Notes: generated by a model from the letters alone, not told the origin. 64,000 bases of DNA from Leuconostoc rapi (GCF_016908715.1 NZ_JAFBEK010000007.1:39604-103603), one strand, 5' to 3'. Shown: positions 40,967 through 50,581, counted from the first letter of the stretch. A program made the numbers and translations.

Positions 40967-42343
40967 GTGTCAAAAACAAAAATTATTATTGTTGGTGCAT
41001 CACATGGTGGGCATCAGTCAATTTTGGAGTTAACACGTCAGTATCAAAACATTGATATTAAATTATTCGAGGCTGGCGACTTTATCTCGTTCATGTCATG
41101 TGGCATGGAACTTTACCTTGAAAACAGCGTCACCGACGTGAATGATGTACGTAATTTCCGACCTGAAGATGTTGAAAAACTCGGGGCAGAAATTTATAAT
41201 AACCACGAAGTCACGGCAATTAATTCAGAAAACAAAACGGTTACAGTTAAAGATGTCAAAACGGGTAACGAAAAAAAATATGACTATGACAAGTTAATCC
41301 TTAGTTCAGGTGTCACGCCTAATCAGTTACCGGTGCCTGGAAATGATTTAGAGAACGTTTATCTGATGCGGGGTAAAGATTGGGCGACAAAAATCAAATC
41401 GAAGTTGGCAGATCCAACGGTTAAAAACATCACGGTTGTGGGTGCAGGATATATTGGTGTTGAGGCTGTTGAAGCCAGTGTTAAAGCTGGTAAGCACGTG
41501 ACTTTAATTGATATGATTGACCGACCTTTAGGTAATTATTTGGATTCAGAGATGACGCACATTATCAATCAAGAATTACGTGATAAAGGTGTCACGGTGG
41601 TCACTAATGTTCAAATTGAACGTTACGAAGGCAATACAGACAATCAAGTGGTTACAGTTCAGACGAATGAGGGTGACTATCGAAGCGACTTAGTGATTCA
41701 GGCAGCGGGTATTAAACCAAATACTGACTGGTTAAAAGGGACAATTGACCTCGATGAAAAAGGTTGGATTAAAACGGATGAGTATCTTAGAACTAATTTA
41801 CCAGATGTCTATGCTATTGGGGATGCGGTACTAGCTTACTCAATTCCAGCGCAAACTAAAATGCCAATTGCTCTAGCTTCGGTTGTTCGTCGTGAGGCGC
41901 GTTACATTGCAGCTCATTTATTTGAAAAGACACCCGAAGTTGTATTTAGCGGTGTTGTTGGTGCTTCAGCGTTAAGCGTCTTTGATTATCATTTTGCCAC
42001 TGCTGGATTAAATACGACAACTGCTAAAAAAGTTGGTGTGGCAATCAAAACAGCCTTTTATCAAGATACATTGCGCCCTGATTATGTCCCTAATCAAATG
42101 GGTAATCCGAATGTTTATGTTAGTCTCGCTTATGAGCCACAAACGCATCGTTTATTAGGTGGGGCGGTTCTTTCAACGCATGATATCACAGCGCAAGGAA
42201 ATGTTTTATCGCTAGCCATGCAACAAAAACTCTCCTTAGAAGATTTGGCGCAGGCTGATTTCTTTTTCCAACCTGGTTTTGACAGACAGTGGAGTTTATT
42301 GAATTTAGCCGCACAACATGCACTTGGTGAACCACGTTTTTAA
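40967..42343 (+). CDS. nox: NADH oxidase / CoA-disulfide reductase-family flavoprotein
   Basis: A 458-residue FAD enzyme that probably reduces O2 to water with NADH, allowing heterofermenters to reoxidise NADH. FAD motif VGASHGGHQSILEL, catalytic cysteine in FISFMSCGMELYL, NADH motif VVGAGYIGVEAVEASVKAGK and VYAIGDA are present. The GTG at 40967 follows AAGGAGG; the longer frame from 40943 starts inside the Shine-Dalgarno region. The gene symbol is by family; a coenzyme A disulfide activity is not excluded. Confidence 0.9.
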   Translation: MSKTKIIIVGASHGGHQSILELTRQYQNIDIKLFEAGDFISFMSCGMELYLENSVTDVNDVRNFRPEDVEKLGAEIYNNHEVTAINSENKTVTVKDVKTGNEKKYDYDKLILSSGVTPNQLPVPGNDLENVYLMRGKDWATKIKSKLADPTVKNITVVGAGYIGVEAVEASVKAGKHVTLIDMIDRPLGNYLDSEMTHIINQELRDKGVTVVTNVQIERYEGNTDNQVVTVQTNEGDYRSDLVIQAAGIKPNTDWLKGTIDLDEKGWIKTDEYLRTNLPDVYAIGDAVLAYSIPAQTKMPIALASVVRREARYIAAHLFEKTPEVVFSGVVGASALSVFDYHFATAGLNTTTAKKVGVAIKTAFYQDTLRPDYVPNQMGNPNVYVSLAYEPQTHRLLGGAVLSTHDITAQGNVLSLAMQQKLSLEDLAQADFFFQPGFDRQWSLLNLAAQHALGEPRF

Positions 42344-42363
42344 TTCTTGATGTATAAATGATT

Positions 42364-42405
42364 AAAACGGCTGTGCCTGAAATATATTTCAGGCACAGCC
42401 GTTTT
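42364..42405. terminator. Bidirectional terminator after nox
   Basis: A 42-bp perfect palindrome beginning AAAACGGCTGTGCC, serving nox and the convergent minus-strand operon. Confidence 0.9.
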
Positions 42406-42408
42406 GGG

Positions 42409-42440
42409 TATGAATACGATTTAAATACGATTTAAATACG
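42409..42440. repeat. Short tandem repeat at the 3' end of the PH-like gene
   Basis: The 11-base unit AATACGATTTA occurs twice followed by AATACGATT, ending inside the last codons of the neighbouring gene. It could change the reading of the C-terminus by slippage. Confidence 0.6.
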
Positions 42441-42779
42441 ATTATTAATTAAATTAACAATTTCTTCAGGTTCATCACTGCCTAGAACCAGCCTATCGAA
42501 GGCTTCATTTTTTAATTGAATAACAATGGGTTTGCTTGAACGCTTAATATTAAAAAAAGTTTTTTCGCCATTTTTACTGAAAGAACCAGCCCAATAGCCA
42601 GGAATCGAAGTACCGGGGGAGCGTAGACCTTTGCTTTCATTTAGAATACCTGAATCAATAGATGCGCCAAGAACATGTTTTAGAGGGAAGGTTAAGCTAC
42701 TCTTCATTGAAGCCAATTTTTTAATACCTTGAGGTAGAATAATTAAATTATTTCCTTCTATGATGATTTTATTTTCCAT
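42432..42779 (-). CDS. Small PH-like/hypothetical protein
   Basis: A 115-residue protein starting MENKIIIEGNNLIILPQGIK at 42779. It is rich in beta strands with KHVLGASID, YWAGSFSKNGEKTFFNIKRS and IVIQLKNEAFDRLVLGSDEP, then a final helix EEIVNLINNRI. This pattern fits the bacterial pleckstrin-homology-like proteins found beside TetR genes. It overlaps the end of the TetR gene by 11 bases, so they are coupled. The function is unknown. Confidence 0.6.
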   Translation of the reverse strand: MENKIIIEGNNLIILPQGIKKLASMKSSLTFPLKHVLGASIDSGILNESKGLRSPGTSIPGYWAGSFSKNGEKTFFNIKRSSKPIVIQLKNEAFDRLVLGSDEPEEIVNLINNRI

Positions 42780-43155
42780 TATTATCTGCCTTTTCAATGT
42801 GTATACCACTATGTTTTATGAGTGCTAATCCAATTTTTTCAGCTGTGTTTTCACTACTATTTTCCAAGTACCATGTTTGGACTAAGTGACGCACCTTATC
42901 GCTTTTTGGTGTTACTTCTAACATGGCCACGATAAGTAGCCCCCATTTCAACTGTTCGTCTGGTCCTTTTAAGCTCAATTCCAACGCGGAGATGAACATA
43001 CCCTGTTTACTACCAAAAGTACTGTATAAACTGCCTCTCAGTAAACCGGTATGGTTTACGATATCATCCAATGATGTACCATTAAAGCCATGCTGTATAA
43101 ATAATTCGCCTAATTGATTACGTACGCTATCAGTATTAAATTTTTTATTTCTTCC
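42769..43155 (-). CDS. Short TetR-family regulator
   Basis: A 128-residue protein with a TetR HTH (NQLGELFIQHGFNGTSLDDI, then GLLRGSLYSTFGSKQGMF) and a short helical remainder. TetR proteins usually have 180-200 residues, so the effector domain is reduced or truncated. Start MGRNKKFNTD at 43155. It is co-transcribed with the downstream PH-like gene, its probable target. Confidence 0.8.
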   Translation of the reverse strand, partial: GRNKKFNTDSVRNQLGELFIQHGFNGTSLDDIVNHTGLLRGSLYSTFGSKQGMFISALELSLKGPDEQLKWGLLIVAMLEVTPKSDKVRHLVQTWYLENSSENTAEKIGLALIKHSGIHIEKADNNGK

Positions 43156-43234
43156 CATAAATAAAGTATACATATATTTGACTGTTTAGTCAAATATATG
43201 TAAAAATAAGAACGGCGTTATTATTTTTGATATG

Positions 43235-43783
43235 TTAGGGTACATAAACCCAGTTGATAATAAACTGCGCGATATACTGCTTATCTTCCTTTAAACCAGT
43301 ATTAATCCAATGTCTAATGATACCAACTGTTCCAGCGACACTATATTCATAAATGTAATTCCGTTCCGTCTGATCAAGTTGTGCACGATCATTAACGAAA
43401 ATATTGAAAAATTTACGTCGTATTTTTAAAAGTAATTTAGATAAATAATCTGGATCTTGCGAGAATATAAAATGAATCACATCGACATTAGCTTCTACAA
43501 TTGACAAAAATTCTTCAATTAACGTACGTATATCAGTTATTTGTGGTTGACGTTCTATAACACAATCAAACTGTATTTCAATATTGTCTTCCATGGCAAG
43601 CATACAACTATTCACAGAAGCATAGTGTTTATAAAATGTCCCACGTGTGATATTAGCATTTTGACAAATATCTGTTATTGAGACGGTACTAATTTTTTGC
43701 TTATTGATCAACGTTATCAGCGCTTTTTGTATTTTCAATTCAGTCGTTCTAAACCGACTATTATTTTTTGTTCCTACCACCAA
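43235..43783 (-). CDS. TetR-family regulator of the GNAT pair
   Basis: A 182-residue TetR/DhaS-type protein: ITDICQNANITRGTFYKHYA is the HTH and GIIRHWINTGLKEDKQYIAQ fits the TetR_C_8 type. A TTG at 43783 or a GTG at 43780 is the start, after AGGAG. It is divergent from two acetyltransferase genes, which it probably represses. Confidence 0.85.
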   Translation of the reverse strand: MVVGTKNNSRFRTTELKIQKALITLINKQKISTVSITDICQNANITRGTFYKHYASVNSCMLAMEDNIEIQFDCVIERQPQITDIRTLIEEFLSIVEANVDVIHFIFSQDPDYLSKLLLKIRRKFFNIFVNDRAQLDQTERNYIYEYSVAGTVGIIRHWINTGLKEDKQYIAQFIINWVYVP

Positions 43784-43905
43784 GATGCTCCTAAGTATTT
43801 TTAACCATCATAACTGTCTTGACGTTAAGAATCAAATTTACAAATCATTATTAACACAAAGTGCACGATTAATGATATAATTAAAAAAATTAATGAGGTG
43901 ACAAA

Positions 43906-44556
43906 ATGTCAATATTGTTTAAAAAAGCGACTATTGAAGATATTCCAGTGATTAGTGAATTATTTTATAATTATTTTCGTGATTTTGATATATTTAAAGT
44001 GTCTAAAAACAGAAAACTATTAAAAAAAGCTTTCTACAAAATATGTCATTTAAACACCATCATGAATGTTAAGAATGAAAATTGTTATCTCTGTATTGAT
44101 GATAATAAAGTGGTTGGGTCATTTGTATTACTATCGCCGGATGAATACCAAAAACCATTGTTTGAAACAATGGTCAAAGGTGGGCGGATGCTCTGGTGGC
44201 ATTGTGCAACAGTACTACTCAGTCCTGCCATGCCAATTATTGGGATGTTAATGAACAAATTAAATGCCTCTGAAAATATTTTATTAAACGAAGATATGAA
44301 TACATCGTGGTTCTTGGATGCTTTAGTTGTGAAGCGTACAAAAGGTGAGTATACAACGGTTATAAATGATGTGATTACTAAAATCAAGGGCTTTATTGGT
44401 CAACAAAACGGTGATAATCTGAAGTTACTGATTAATAATGACGAGCAGTTGAAATATTTTGTAGCCAATAAGTTCGAGATTATTCATAAACAGATTGTCC
44501 AAGGCAAGCAATTTCGTAACCAAATTTGGTTATTGTCAAGCGGGGTGAAAAAATGA
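43906..44556 (+). CDS. GNAT-fold protein with degenerate acetyl-CoA motif
   Basis: A 216-residue protein with the same plan as the next gene: N-terminal ATIEDIPVISELFYNYFRDF, CYLCIDDNKVVGSFVLLSP, then WFLDALVVKRTKGEYTTVIN. At the place of R/Q-x-x-G-x-G it reads KRTKGEYTT, so acetyl-CoA binding is doubtful. It may be a regulatory or decayed paralogue. Its stop overlaps the next start (ATGA). Confidence 0.75.
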   Translation: MSILFKKATIEDIPVISELFYNYFRDFDIFKVSKNRKLLKKAFYKICHLNTIMNVKNENCYLCIDDNKVVGSFVLLSPDEYQKPLFETMVKGGRMLWWHCATVLLSPAMPIIGMLMNKLNASENILLNEDMNTSWFLDALVVKRTKGEYTTVINDVITKIKGFIGQQNGDNLKLLINNDEQLKYFVANKFEIIHKQIVQGKQFRNQIWLLSSGVKK

Positions 44557-45161
44557 TTATTAAAAAAGCAACAAGCACAGACATTAGCAAAGTAGCAAGC
44601 CTAGTATATGATGCTTTCGAACAGTATGAACTCTTTAACATTGGTGAGGATAAGGCATCAAAAGCCAATGTGTTAAGAAAACTGTTGACCATCAATATGA
44701 AAATAAATATTAGTAGTGGTTATTGTTATTTATGCTTCGACAATGAACAATTGGTGGGGGTGTTCAATCTTATACCACCTCATATGAAACAACCGTCAGT
44801 CATAGACTATATTAAAAGTGGTGCACTGAAAATCATTTTGACGAGCCCTTGGAAAACATTAATCCAACTCCTCAAAAATATTCATCGAGCAGAAGACATC
44901 ATGGCGCAAGACAAAAAAGATTATTGGTATTTAGATACGCTAGTTATTGATCCTAACAGTCAAGGTTCGGGCTACGGCTCAAAGATTTTAACCCTGATTA
45001 AGGAAAAGGTTACCGCGCCTGCGCAGCTCAAATTAATCACAAATGCCGAAAGAAATGCTGTATTCTATCGAAAAAACGGTTTCCATACAGTGCGCACGAC
45101 AGCATTTAAACAGGATAGCTCAACGATTAAAACCTGGCTTTTTGAATATCAGCAGTCGTAA
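44553..45161 (+). CDS. GNAT family N-acetyltransferase
   Basis: A 202-residue acetyltransferase starting MIIKKATSTDISKVASLVYD at 44553. The motif A is intact (YLDTLVIDPNSQGSGYGSKI). CYLCFDNEQLVGVFNLIPP parallels the upstream gene, so the two arose by tandem duplication. The late AVFYRKNGFHTVRT is the usual motif B. The acceptor is unknown. Confidence 0.85.
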   Translation: MIIKKATSTDISKVASLVYDAFEQYELFNIGEDKASKANVLRKLLTINMKINISSGYCYLCFDNEQLVGVFNLIPPHMKQPSVIDYIKSGALKIILTSPWKTLIQLLKNIHRAEDIMAQDKKDYWYLDTLVIDPNSQGSGYGSKILTLIKEKVTAPAQLKLITNAERNAVFYRKNGFHTVRTTAFKQDSSTIKTWLFEYQQS

Positions 45162-45241
45162 AATAGTATTCAATAAGTTGGTGCGATAAATTTCCAGGAG
45201 ATTCTAGCGCAATAGTATTTGTCATAACTTAAAGGCATTGA

Positions 45242-45290
45242 AAAAATCCGACATGTTAGTATCATTAAGATACCGACATGTCGGATTTTT
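45242..45290 (+). terminator. Terminator of the GNAT operon
   Basis: AAAAATCCGACATG pairs with CATGTCGGATTTTT, with further pairing GTATC/GATAC in the loop. Confidence 0.85.
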
Positions 45291-45344
45291 AATTAACCAA
45301 AAATTATCATTTATAAGATTTCAACGACAATTCGGGATGGGCGA

Positions 45345-45761
45345 TTACTTGTTAAGAGTTAAATCATGCGCAACGTCTTTTAATGTAATCTGAGCTAGTT
45401 CATCATAGGCAGACCGCTGTACTTTATCATAATATTTTGACAAGGTATGCCCAATTTGCCCACCAATCACACAATTCTTGTTTGTGAGTTCATCGACATG
45501 CAATAAATTTGCACTATCAACTGCTAGATAAATATCTAATAACGTAATATTTTCTAACTTTCGTGTTAACGTGGGGACAGCTTTACCAGAAACAGTTGCT
45601 AACAACCCTGCTACCTTGAGTTTTGACATGATTCGACGGACAACTACGGGGTTGGTATTTACACTAGCTGCAATTAAATTACTAGACAATTGATCAGCAT
45701 CAAACAGGTCAACACAGAGCATAATATGCGTTGCATCACTTAGTAGGTTAGAGGTACGCAT
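45345..45761 (-). CDS. Rrf2-family transcriptional regulator
   Basis: A 138-residue Rrf2 protein. The winged helix (SSNLIAASVNTNPVVVRRIMSKLKVAGLL) is clear. The three clustered cysteines of iron-sulfur IscR/NsrR are absent (two scattered Cys only), so it resembles YwnA-type members. It follows the NmrA-family gene by 41 bases on the same strand and probably controls it through the inverted repeat at 46684-46726. Confidence 0.88.
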   Translation of the reverse strand: MRTSNLLSDATHIMLCVDLFDADQLSSNLIAASVNTNPVVVRRIMSKLKVAGLLATVSGKAVPTLTRKLENITLLDIYLAVDSANLLHVDELTNKNCVIGGQIGHTLSKYYDKVQRSAYDELAQITLKDVAHDLTLNK

Positions 45762-45802
45762 ACTAAATAGTTCCTTTATCGTTCAAAATTTTATGCATCA
45801 CT

Positions 45803-46636
45803 TTATAATAATTCGGCGATAGCTGATTGCAAATCAGCCGGTTCACGACCTAAGACATCGGCAAGATCAGTCGTATGATAGGTCAAAACGCCTTGTGCGA
45901 TATCATGCTGCATTTGCCATTCAATTTTCTCCCAAATATCAGGATGCTTTGACAATTTACTGTCTTGATTAATTACTGGAATTTCATGACCAACAACTTG
46001 AGCAAGTGCGCTGGCTAATTCAGCATACGTACGGGGCTTCCCGCCAAGTTCATAAAGTGCTTTGGGAGATGTCATAGTTAAAATATTCGCTGCTGCCTCA
46101 CCATATTCTCTAATCAACGCCCAACCAATTTTAGCATCACCAACAGGATTAATAAAATCTGATCCTGAAGCGGCTTTTTGAATGATATCAAGTTGATTCT
46201 CAAGATACCAGTTATTCCGCAAGATAGCATATTTTATGCCTGATGCAATCAATAACTTTTCTGTGTCATGGTGATCATCAGCTAAAAAAGTTTTCAGTTT
46301 ATCAGCTTCAGTCAAAGAAGTGTAAGCAATAAATGACACATTGGCTTGCTTAGCCGCCTCAATGACGTTGCGATGTTGAACAGTACGTGGCACGTCGCCA
46401 CCAGGTGCCCCAGAAATGAGCATCAGTTTATCAATACCTTCCAATGCAACGGTTAATGTGTCGGGCTGTGTATAGTCAGTGAGTTTAACAGAGACACCTA
46501 AAACTTCAAATTGCGCTGCCTTAGCCATATTTCTAATGCCGACAGTTACATCATTAGCTGGTACTTTGTTTAGTAACGATGATAGAATTGATGCACCCAA
46601 CCTGCCAGTTACACCAGTCAAAAAATACTTTGTCAT
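45803..46636 (-). CDS. NmrA-family NAD(P)-binding protein (QorB-like)
   Basis: A 277-residue atypical short-chain dehydrogenase. The Rossmann motif is FLTGVTGRLGASILSSLLNK, followed by GIDKLMLISGAPGG and IAYTSLTEADK as in QorB/YtfG quinone reductases. It probably reduces quinones or works as a redox sensor. It is transcribed from a TTGACA/TATGCT promoter with an 18-base spacer (minus strand, 46672-46701). Confidence 0.88.
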   Translation of the reverse strand: MTKYFLTGVTGRLGASILSSLLNKVPANDVTVGIRNMAKAAQFEVLGVSVKLTDYTQPDTLTVALEGIDKLMLISGAPGGDVPRTVQHRNVIEAAKQANVSFIAYTSLTEADKLKTFLADDHHDTEKLLIASGIKYAILRNNWYLENQLDIIQKAASGSDFINPVGDAKIGWALIREYGEAAANILTMTSPKALYELGGKPRTYAELASALAQVVGHEIPVINQDSKLSKHPDIWEKIEWQMQHDIAQGVLTYHTTDLADVLGREPADLQSAIAELL

Positions 46637-46683
46637 TTTAAAACCTCGTTCATAGTTAGTTTTACTAGCCTAAGCATACATGA

Positions 46684-46726
46684 CAATCGCCAACCTGTCA
46701 ATTTTAAAGTTACAGGTTGGCGATTG
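46684..46726. promoter_or_regulatory. 15-bp inverted repeat over the NmrA-gene promoter
   Basis: CAATCGCCAACCTGT (46684-46698) and its exact complement (46712-46726) flank a 13-base loop. On the minus strand the -35 box TTGACA (46701-46696) overlaps one arm. It lacks a T-tract, so an operator for the Rrf2 protein is likelier than a terminator. Confidence 0.6.
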
Positions 46727-46756
46727 GCGTAAGTTGTTATACGCTAAAACGATGAT

Positions 46757-47491
46757 TTATAGTAATGTTTTTAGCCCCATAATAATTAATAAAACACCCA
46801 TCACATAAGGTAGCCAAATTGTATATTTATTGAAACGTTGCATTAAATGGGGTCCTAAAAAGGCCCCCAACAGTGCGCCTAACATGAGTCCGATACCTTC
46901 TGTCCAAGCCACGGGGCTATTTGACACATGCAGTAAAGCACCCAAAATAGAAGTTCCTATCAAAACATAAGAAGAGGTCGCAGCGGCAGTCACCATATTC
47001 AAACCCATCAGTAGTAAACCAGCTACAATTGGTCCACCACCACTTAATCCAGCAATTCCGACCATCACGCCACTCAAAGAACCATAGAAAGCTATTTTTG
47101 AGTTATTATTATCGCTTATTTTTTGACGACGCTTATTATTTTTAAACAAGATTTGTATGCCTAGTACAATTAGGATGATACTAATAATAGCTGTGTACCA
47201 AAATTTGGGGATATGTGGTGCAATGAGTGACCCAACAACGACGGCAGGTAAGGCAATGATCAGCATTTTATTACCGATTTTAAAATCAATTTTTCCTTGG
47301 CGGTAATATACATACACACCTAGTAGTAGGGACGGAATTGCTGTAATAAGTGACGTTGACGCGGCTACGCTAGCTGGTAACTGGAATACACCAGTTAAAA
47401 TACCGAGATAAATGGCGCCACCACCACCACCCATTGAGATAACAAAAATCCCCACTAATGTTCCTATTAATATAAGACTTAAAAATGTCAT
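46757..47491 (-). CDS. TauE/SafE (TSUP) family exporter
   Basis: A 244-residue membrane protein with eight hydrophobic segments. Two repeats start with GGGGGAIYLGILTGVFQLPASVAASTS and GLSGGGPIVAGLLLMGLNMVTAAATS, the TSUP signature. It may export sulfite, sulfonates or organic acids. MTFLSLILIG at 47491 with GAAGGT is preferred to the upstream start. Confidence 0.9.
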   Translation of the reverse strand: MTFLSLILIGTLVGIFVISMGGGGGAIYLGILTGVFQLPASVAASTSLITAIPSLLLGVYVYYRQGKIDFKIGNKMLIIALPAVVVGSLIAPHIPKFWYTAIISIILIVLGIQILFKNNKRRQKISDNNNSKIAFYGSLSGVMVGIAGLSGGGPIVAGLLLMGLNMVTAAATSSYVLIGTSILGALLHVSNSPVAWTEGIGLMLGALLGAFLGPHLMQRFNKYTIWLPYVMGVLLIIMGLKTLL

Positions 47492-47730
47492 TTTTATTTT
47501 ACCTTCGAGTGCGCGAAGCACTACGATCCTCTCTTGATGCGATTCGATTGCGATGATTCAAAATGATTATTTTTGAAAACATATATGTGTGTTTAATTAT
47601 ATGAGTTTGCCAATCAAAATGCCAATTCTGGCTTGTCGTCACAAATTAAACATAGATGAGTTGACTATTGCTGGACTATTAACGTAACATGGATACATAA
47701 ACATCAAATAAATAAATTCAGGTGGCAACA

Positions 47731-49089
47731 TTGGAAAATAATAAAATAAGTCGTAAAACAATCGGTATGATTATTGCAACGGCACTCATGGGATTTACGG
47801 GTATTATGAGTGAAACAGCGATGAATGTGACGTTCCCCAAGTTAATGACTGTTTTTCATGTGTCAATTGGTGCGATGCAATGGGTGACGGCAATTTATCT
47901 CCTTGCTGTAGCCATTATTATGACGATGAGTTCATACATTCAACGCCGGTTCACGGAAAAGAAAATATTTTATACTAGTATCGTCATTTTTACCATTGGT
48001 ACTTTAGTCGGTGGGCTTAGTCAAGACTTCGTTGTGTTACTTCTTGGACGTGTTTTGCAAGGGACAGCTGCTGGACTAGCCATGCCGTTAATGTTTAACA
48101 TTATTTTTGAACGGGTGCCAATGAATCAGTTGGGACTTTGGATGGGTTTTGCTTCAATGATTTTGAGTTTGGCACCCTCGCTTGGTCCCACGTATGGTGG
48201 GCTAATGATTGAATCCTTTGGTTGGCGCATGATTTTTATTTTTACGCTAGTGATTCCAGTTGTATCCTTGCTTATTGCCATACTAACATATGAAAATTCT
48301 AAAAAGACAGCGTTGAGCAAGCCCTTTGATTTCATGGCATTTATCTTATTAGCAATCACATTAACTGCGCTATTGATTGCGGCGAATGAATTAGAAACAG
48401 GACAGGTGAATTACCTCCTATTCAGTACGTTTATCATCACATTAGGATTATTTATTTGGCGTAGTTTAACGAGTCAAGCTGAATTTTTAAATATTCGAAT
48501 TTTTAAGAAATTGAGTTTTACGATGGCGATTATACCATTCATCTTGTTCCAGTTTATGAATATAGGTGGTAACTTCATCATTCCAAATTATTTGCAATTA
48601 GGGTTTGGTGTTAGTAGCGCATTAGCAGGATTTACACTATTACCAGGCACCCTTTTGGGGGCTGTCTTTAGCCCATTGTTTGGCAAAGTATACGATCATA
48701 AAGGTGCTAAGTTACCCTTATACGTTGGTACGTTAGTATTGCTTGGCTCATTAATTCTCATGTTTGTTTTAGTACAGACTATGGGATTCTGGTTCACACT
48801 CTTATTATATATTCTATTTACTTTAGGGCGTGTTTTAGCATTCGGCACAACTAATACGACAGCAGTTGCGCATCTCAGTGACAAAGAACGTTCAGATGGT
48901 AGTGCAATGTTTCAAACAGCACAACAATTTGCTGGGGCATTAGGAACCACTGTCGTGGCTTTAATTGCAGGCAGTAACAAAGATATTAAAGTAGGTATGA
49001 ATCACACCCTGTTATTATTTGTCATTCTAACCGTCGTCATACTTGTCATGTATCGTATTATGTTTAAAACCAAGGCATATACAGAATAA
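47731..49089 (+). CDS. MFS multidrug exporter, DHA2 (14-TM) family
   Basis: A 452-residue EmrB/QacA-type protein. TM1 has GIMSETAMNVTFPKLM, the TM4 region LGRVLQGTAAGLAMPL and motif C GLWMGFASMILSLAPSLGPTYGG (G-x-x-x-G-P-x-x-G-G), diagnostic of antiporters. CAGGTGG before the TTG at 47731 supports that start; a GTG at 47722 is the alternative. It probably expels toxic organic compounds. Confidence 0.9.
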   Translation: MENNKISRKTIGMIIATALMGFTGIMSETAMNVTFPKLMTVFHVSIGAMQWVTAIYLLAVAIIMTMSSYIQRRFTEKKIFYTSIVIFTIGTLVGGLSQDFVVLLLGRVLQGTAAGLAMPLMFNIIFERVPMNQLGLWMGFASMILSLAPSLGPTYGGLMIESFGWRMIFIFTLVIPVVSLLIAILTYENSKKTALSKPFDFMAFILLAITLTALLIAANELETGQVNYLLFSTFIITLGLFIWRSLTSQAEFLNIRIFKKLSFTMAIIPFILFQFMNIGGNFIIPNYLQLGFGVSSALAGFTLLPGTLLGAVFSPLFGKVYDHKGAKLPLYVGTLVLLGSLILMFVLVQTMGFWFTLLLYILFTLGRVLAFGTTNTTAVAHLSDKERSDGSAMFQTAQQFAGALGTTVVALIAGSNKDIKVGMNHTLLLFVILTVVILVMYRIMFKTKAYTE

Positions 49090-49160
49090 ATTGAATTTTC
49101 AAGCTGTATTAAATGATTGCAGTAATATCAACGAACGTGAAAGTCTTATAAATTAATACT

Positions 49161-49206
49161 AAAGGCGCCAAGAAGTGATATTAATCGTGACTTCTTGGTG
49201 CTTTTT
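49161..49206 (+). terminator. Terminator of the DHA2 exporter gene
   Basis: AAAGGCGCCAAGAAGT pairs with ACTTCTTGGTGCTTTT with one wobble pair. Confidence 0.85.
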
Positions 49207-49229
49207 ATGATTAAAAAATAGCCTTGTGT

Positions 49230-50508
49230 TGAAGTGAACCCCAATAGTTAGACACAATAGAATTAATTACCCAACAAACTCAGTGGTGAGTTGTCGATAT
49301 TGAACCGGCGACAGACCATTTCCTTTTTGTTTGATACGGTGATTGTTGTAATAATTGATAAAATCATCAACGACCACTTTGAAATCATGAAACGATTCGT
49401 ACTGTTTATGATGCACGCTATTTGCTTTCAAAATATGGAAAAAACTCTCAATCGGTGCATTGTTGACTGTGTTGCTTTGCTTTGATAACGCTTTGAGGGG
49501 AGTCATGACAAGCGTCATGGTTCGTGTTTTGGCTAAATGATACGACAAGGACTTCGCCTGCATATAAATCGACGCACGCCGTCAAATAAGCTTTATTATG
49601 ATCGTTCAATTGAATTCCAGTGACGTCTGTGACGATTTTTGAAAGGGTTCTTGTGTTTGATAACGCGTTCGGCATGTATCGCGATATGAATTATAGCGCC
49701 GCTTACGCGTGTTATATGTGGTGCTGAGAGGTACATTTTTGTTTCATAATGCGGAGCACAAGCTTGTGATTCACCAAATAACCGTGGTCGTGCAACAACG
49801 TTGTCACACGATGATACCTATATTTGATTTGGAATTGTGGTGACTTAATTTGACGGGTCCCATCAGCTATTTTGTTGTCTGATGACGTATTGAGCGGATG
49901 AGCTTCGAGATAATAATAGGTACTACGTTTCAAACCAATCAGCGTCAATAAGTCAGGCAACTTAAAGGATTTAGTCCGCCTTAGTGACGTTACTGCCGTT
50001 TGTTTTTATCGGTTCGTTGATGCACTAAGGCTTTTAATTTTTTGTACGCGTTGCCTACCCCATTAAGATAGCTGCTTTCATCTTGAGTTGATAATTTTCT
50101 TGCTGCAAGTCAGCGAGTTCTTGTTGTTCGGGTGTGAGTGGCTGAATGCGCTTGCTTCCTATAGTCGGTGGTCTGCCTTTCGGTTTAGGTTTTAACCCAT
50201 TGCCGTGCTGCCTTAGAACGGGAATGAGTTTCAAGATAGTTCAACATGGCCATTTTAAATTTTGGTGAATAGGATTTGTTGTTTTGAGAACCAATTGAAC
50301 CCGTTATCAGATATTCGTCTTACCACTCGCGAATTGCTTTATTGATACTAAGAGAATACTTTTTAACTAACTCATTCGAGCTAGTTTGAGCAGACAACCA
50401 TTCTTTAACGACCTTTAATTTAAATTCATTTGAATATTTAGACATAGCAAAACCCAATAACTTTCTGAACAGATTTTCTATTCTGTCCAAGTTATTGGGT
50501 TCACTTCA
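49230..50508 (-). mobile_element. IS3-family insertion sequence, copy B (decayed)
   Basis: Inverted repeats TGAAGTGAACCC at both ends match copy A (4400-5690). The flanks GTGT and GCGT are a near-match for a target duplication, fitting an old insertion. The interior is broken by several indels. It ends 74 bases before the CHAP gene. Confidence 0.9.
49267..50445 (-). pseudogene. Decayed orfA/orfB transposase genes of IS copy B
   Basis: OrfA begins at 50445 (MSKYSNEFKL) but loses frame. OrfB survives in three pieces: KRSTYYYLEAHPLNTSSDN at 49712-49960, VTDVTGIQLNDHNKAYLTAC at 49448-49675, and VNNAPIESFFHILKANSVHH at 49267-49563. Here the first catalytic Asp region is kept, but the second Asp region (HSDQG) is deleted after LKALSKQ, the reverse of copy A. 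Confidence 0.88.
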
Positions 50509-50581
50509 GCGTGCCAATCTTAATAAGTATTTTTTATCACTTTGTCGTATGATGTCTTATCACAAGAAAAGGGTATCAAAC

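Noticed and set aside
42409..42440. Start of a CRISPR-like array
   Set aside because: Only two 11-base units without spacers; it is a simple tandem duplication.
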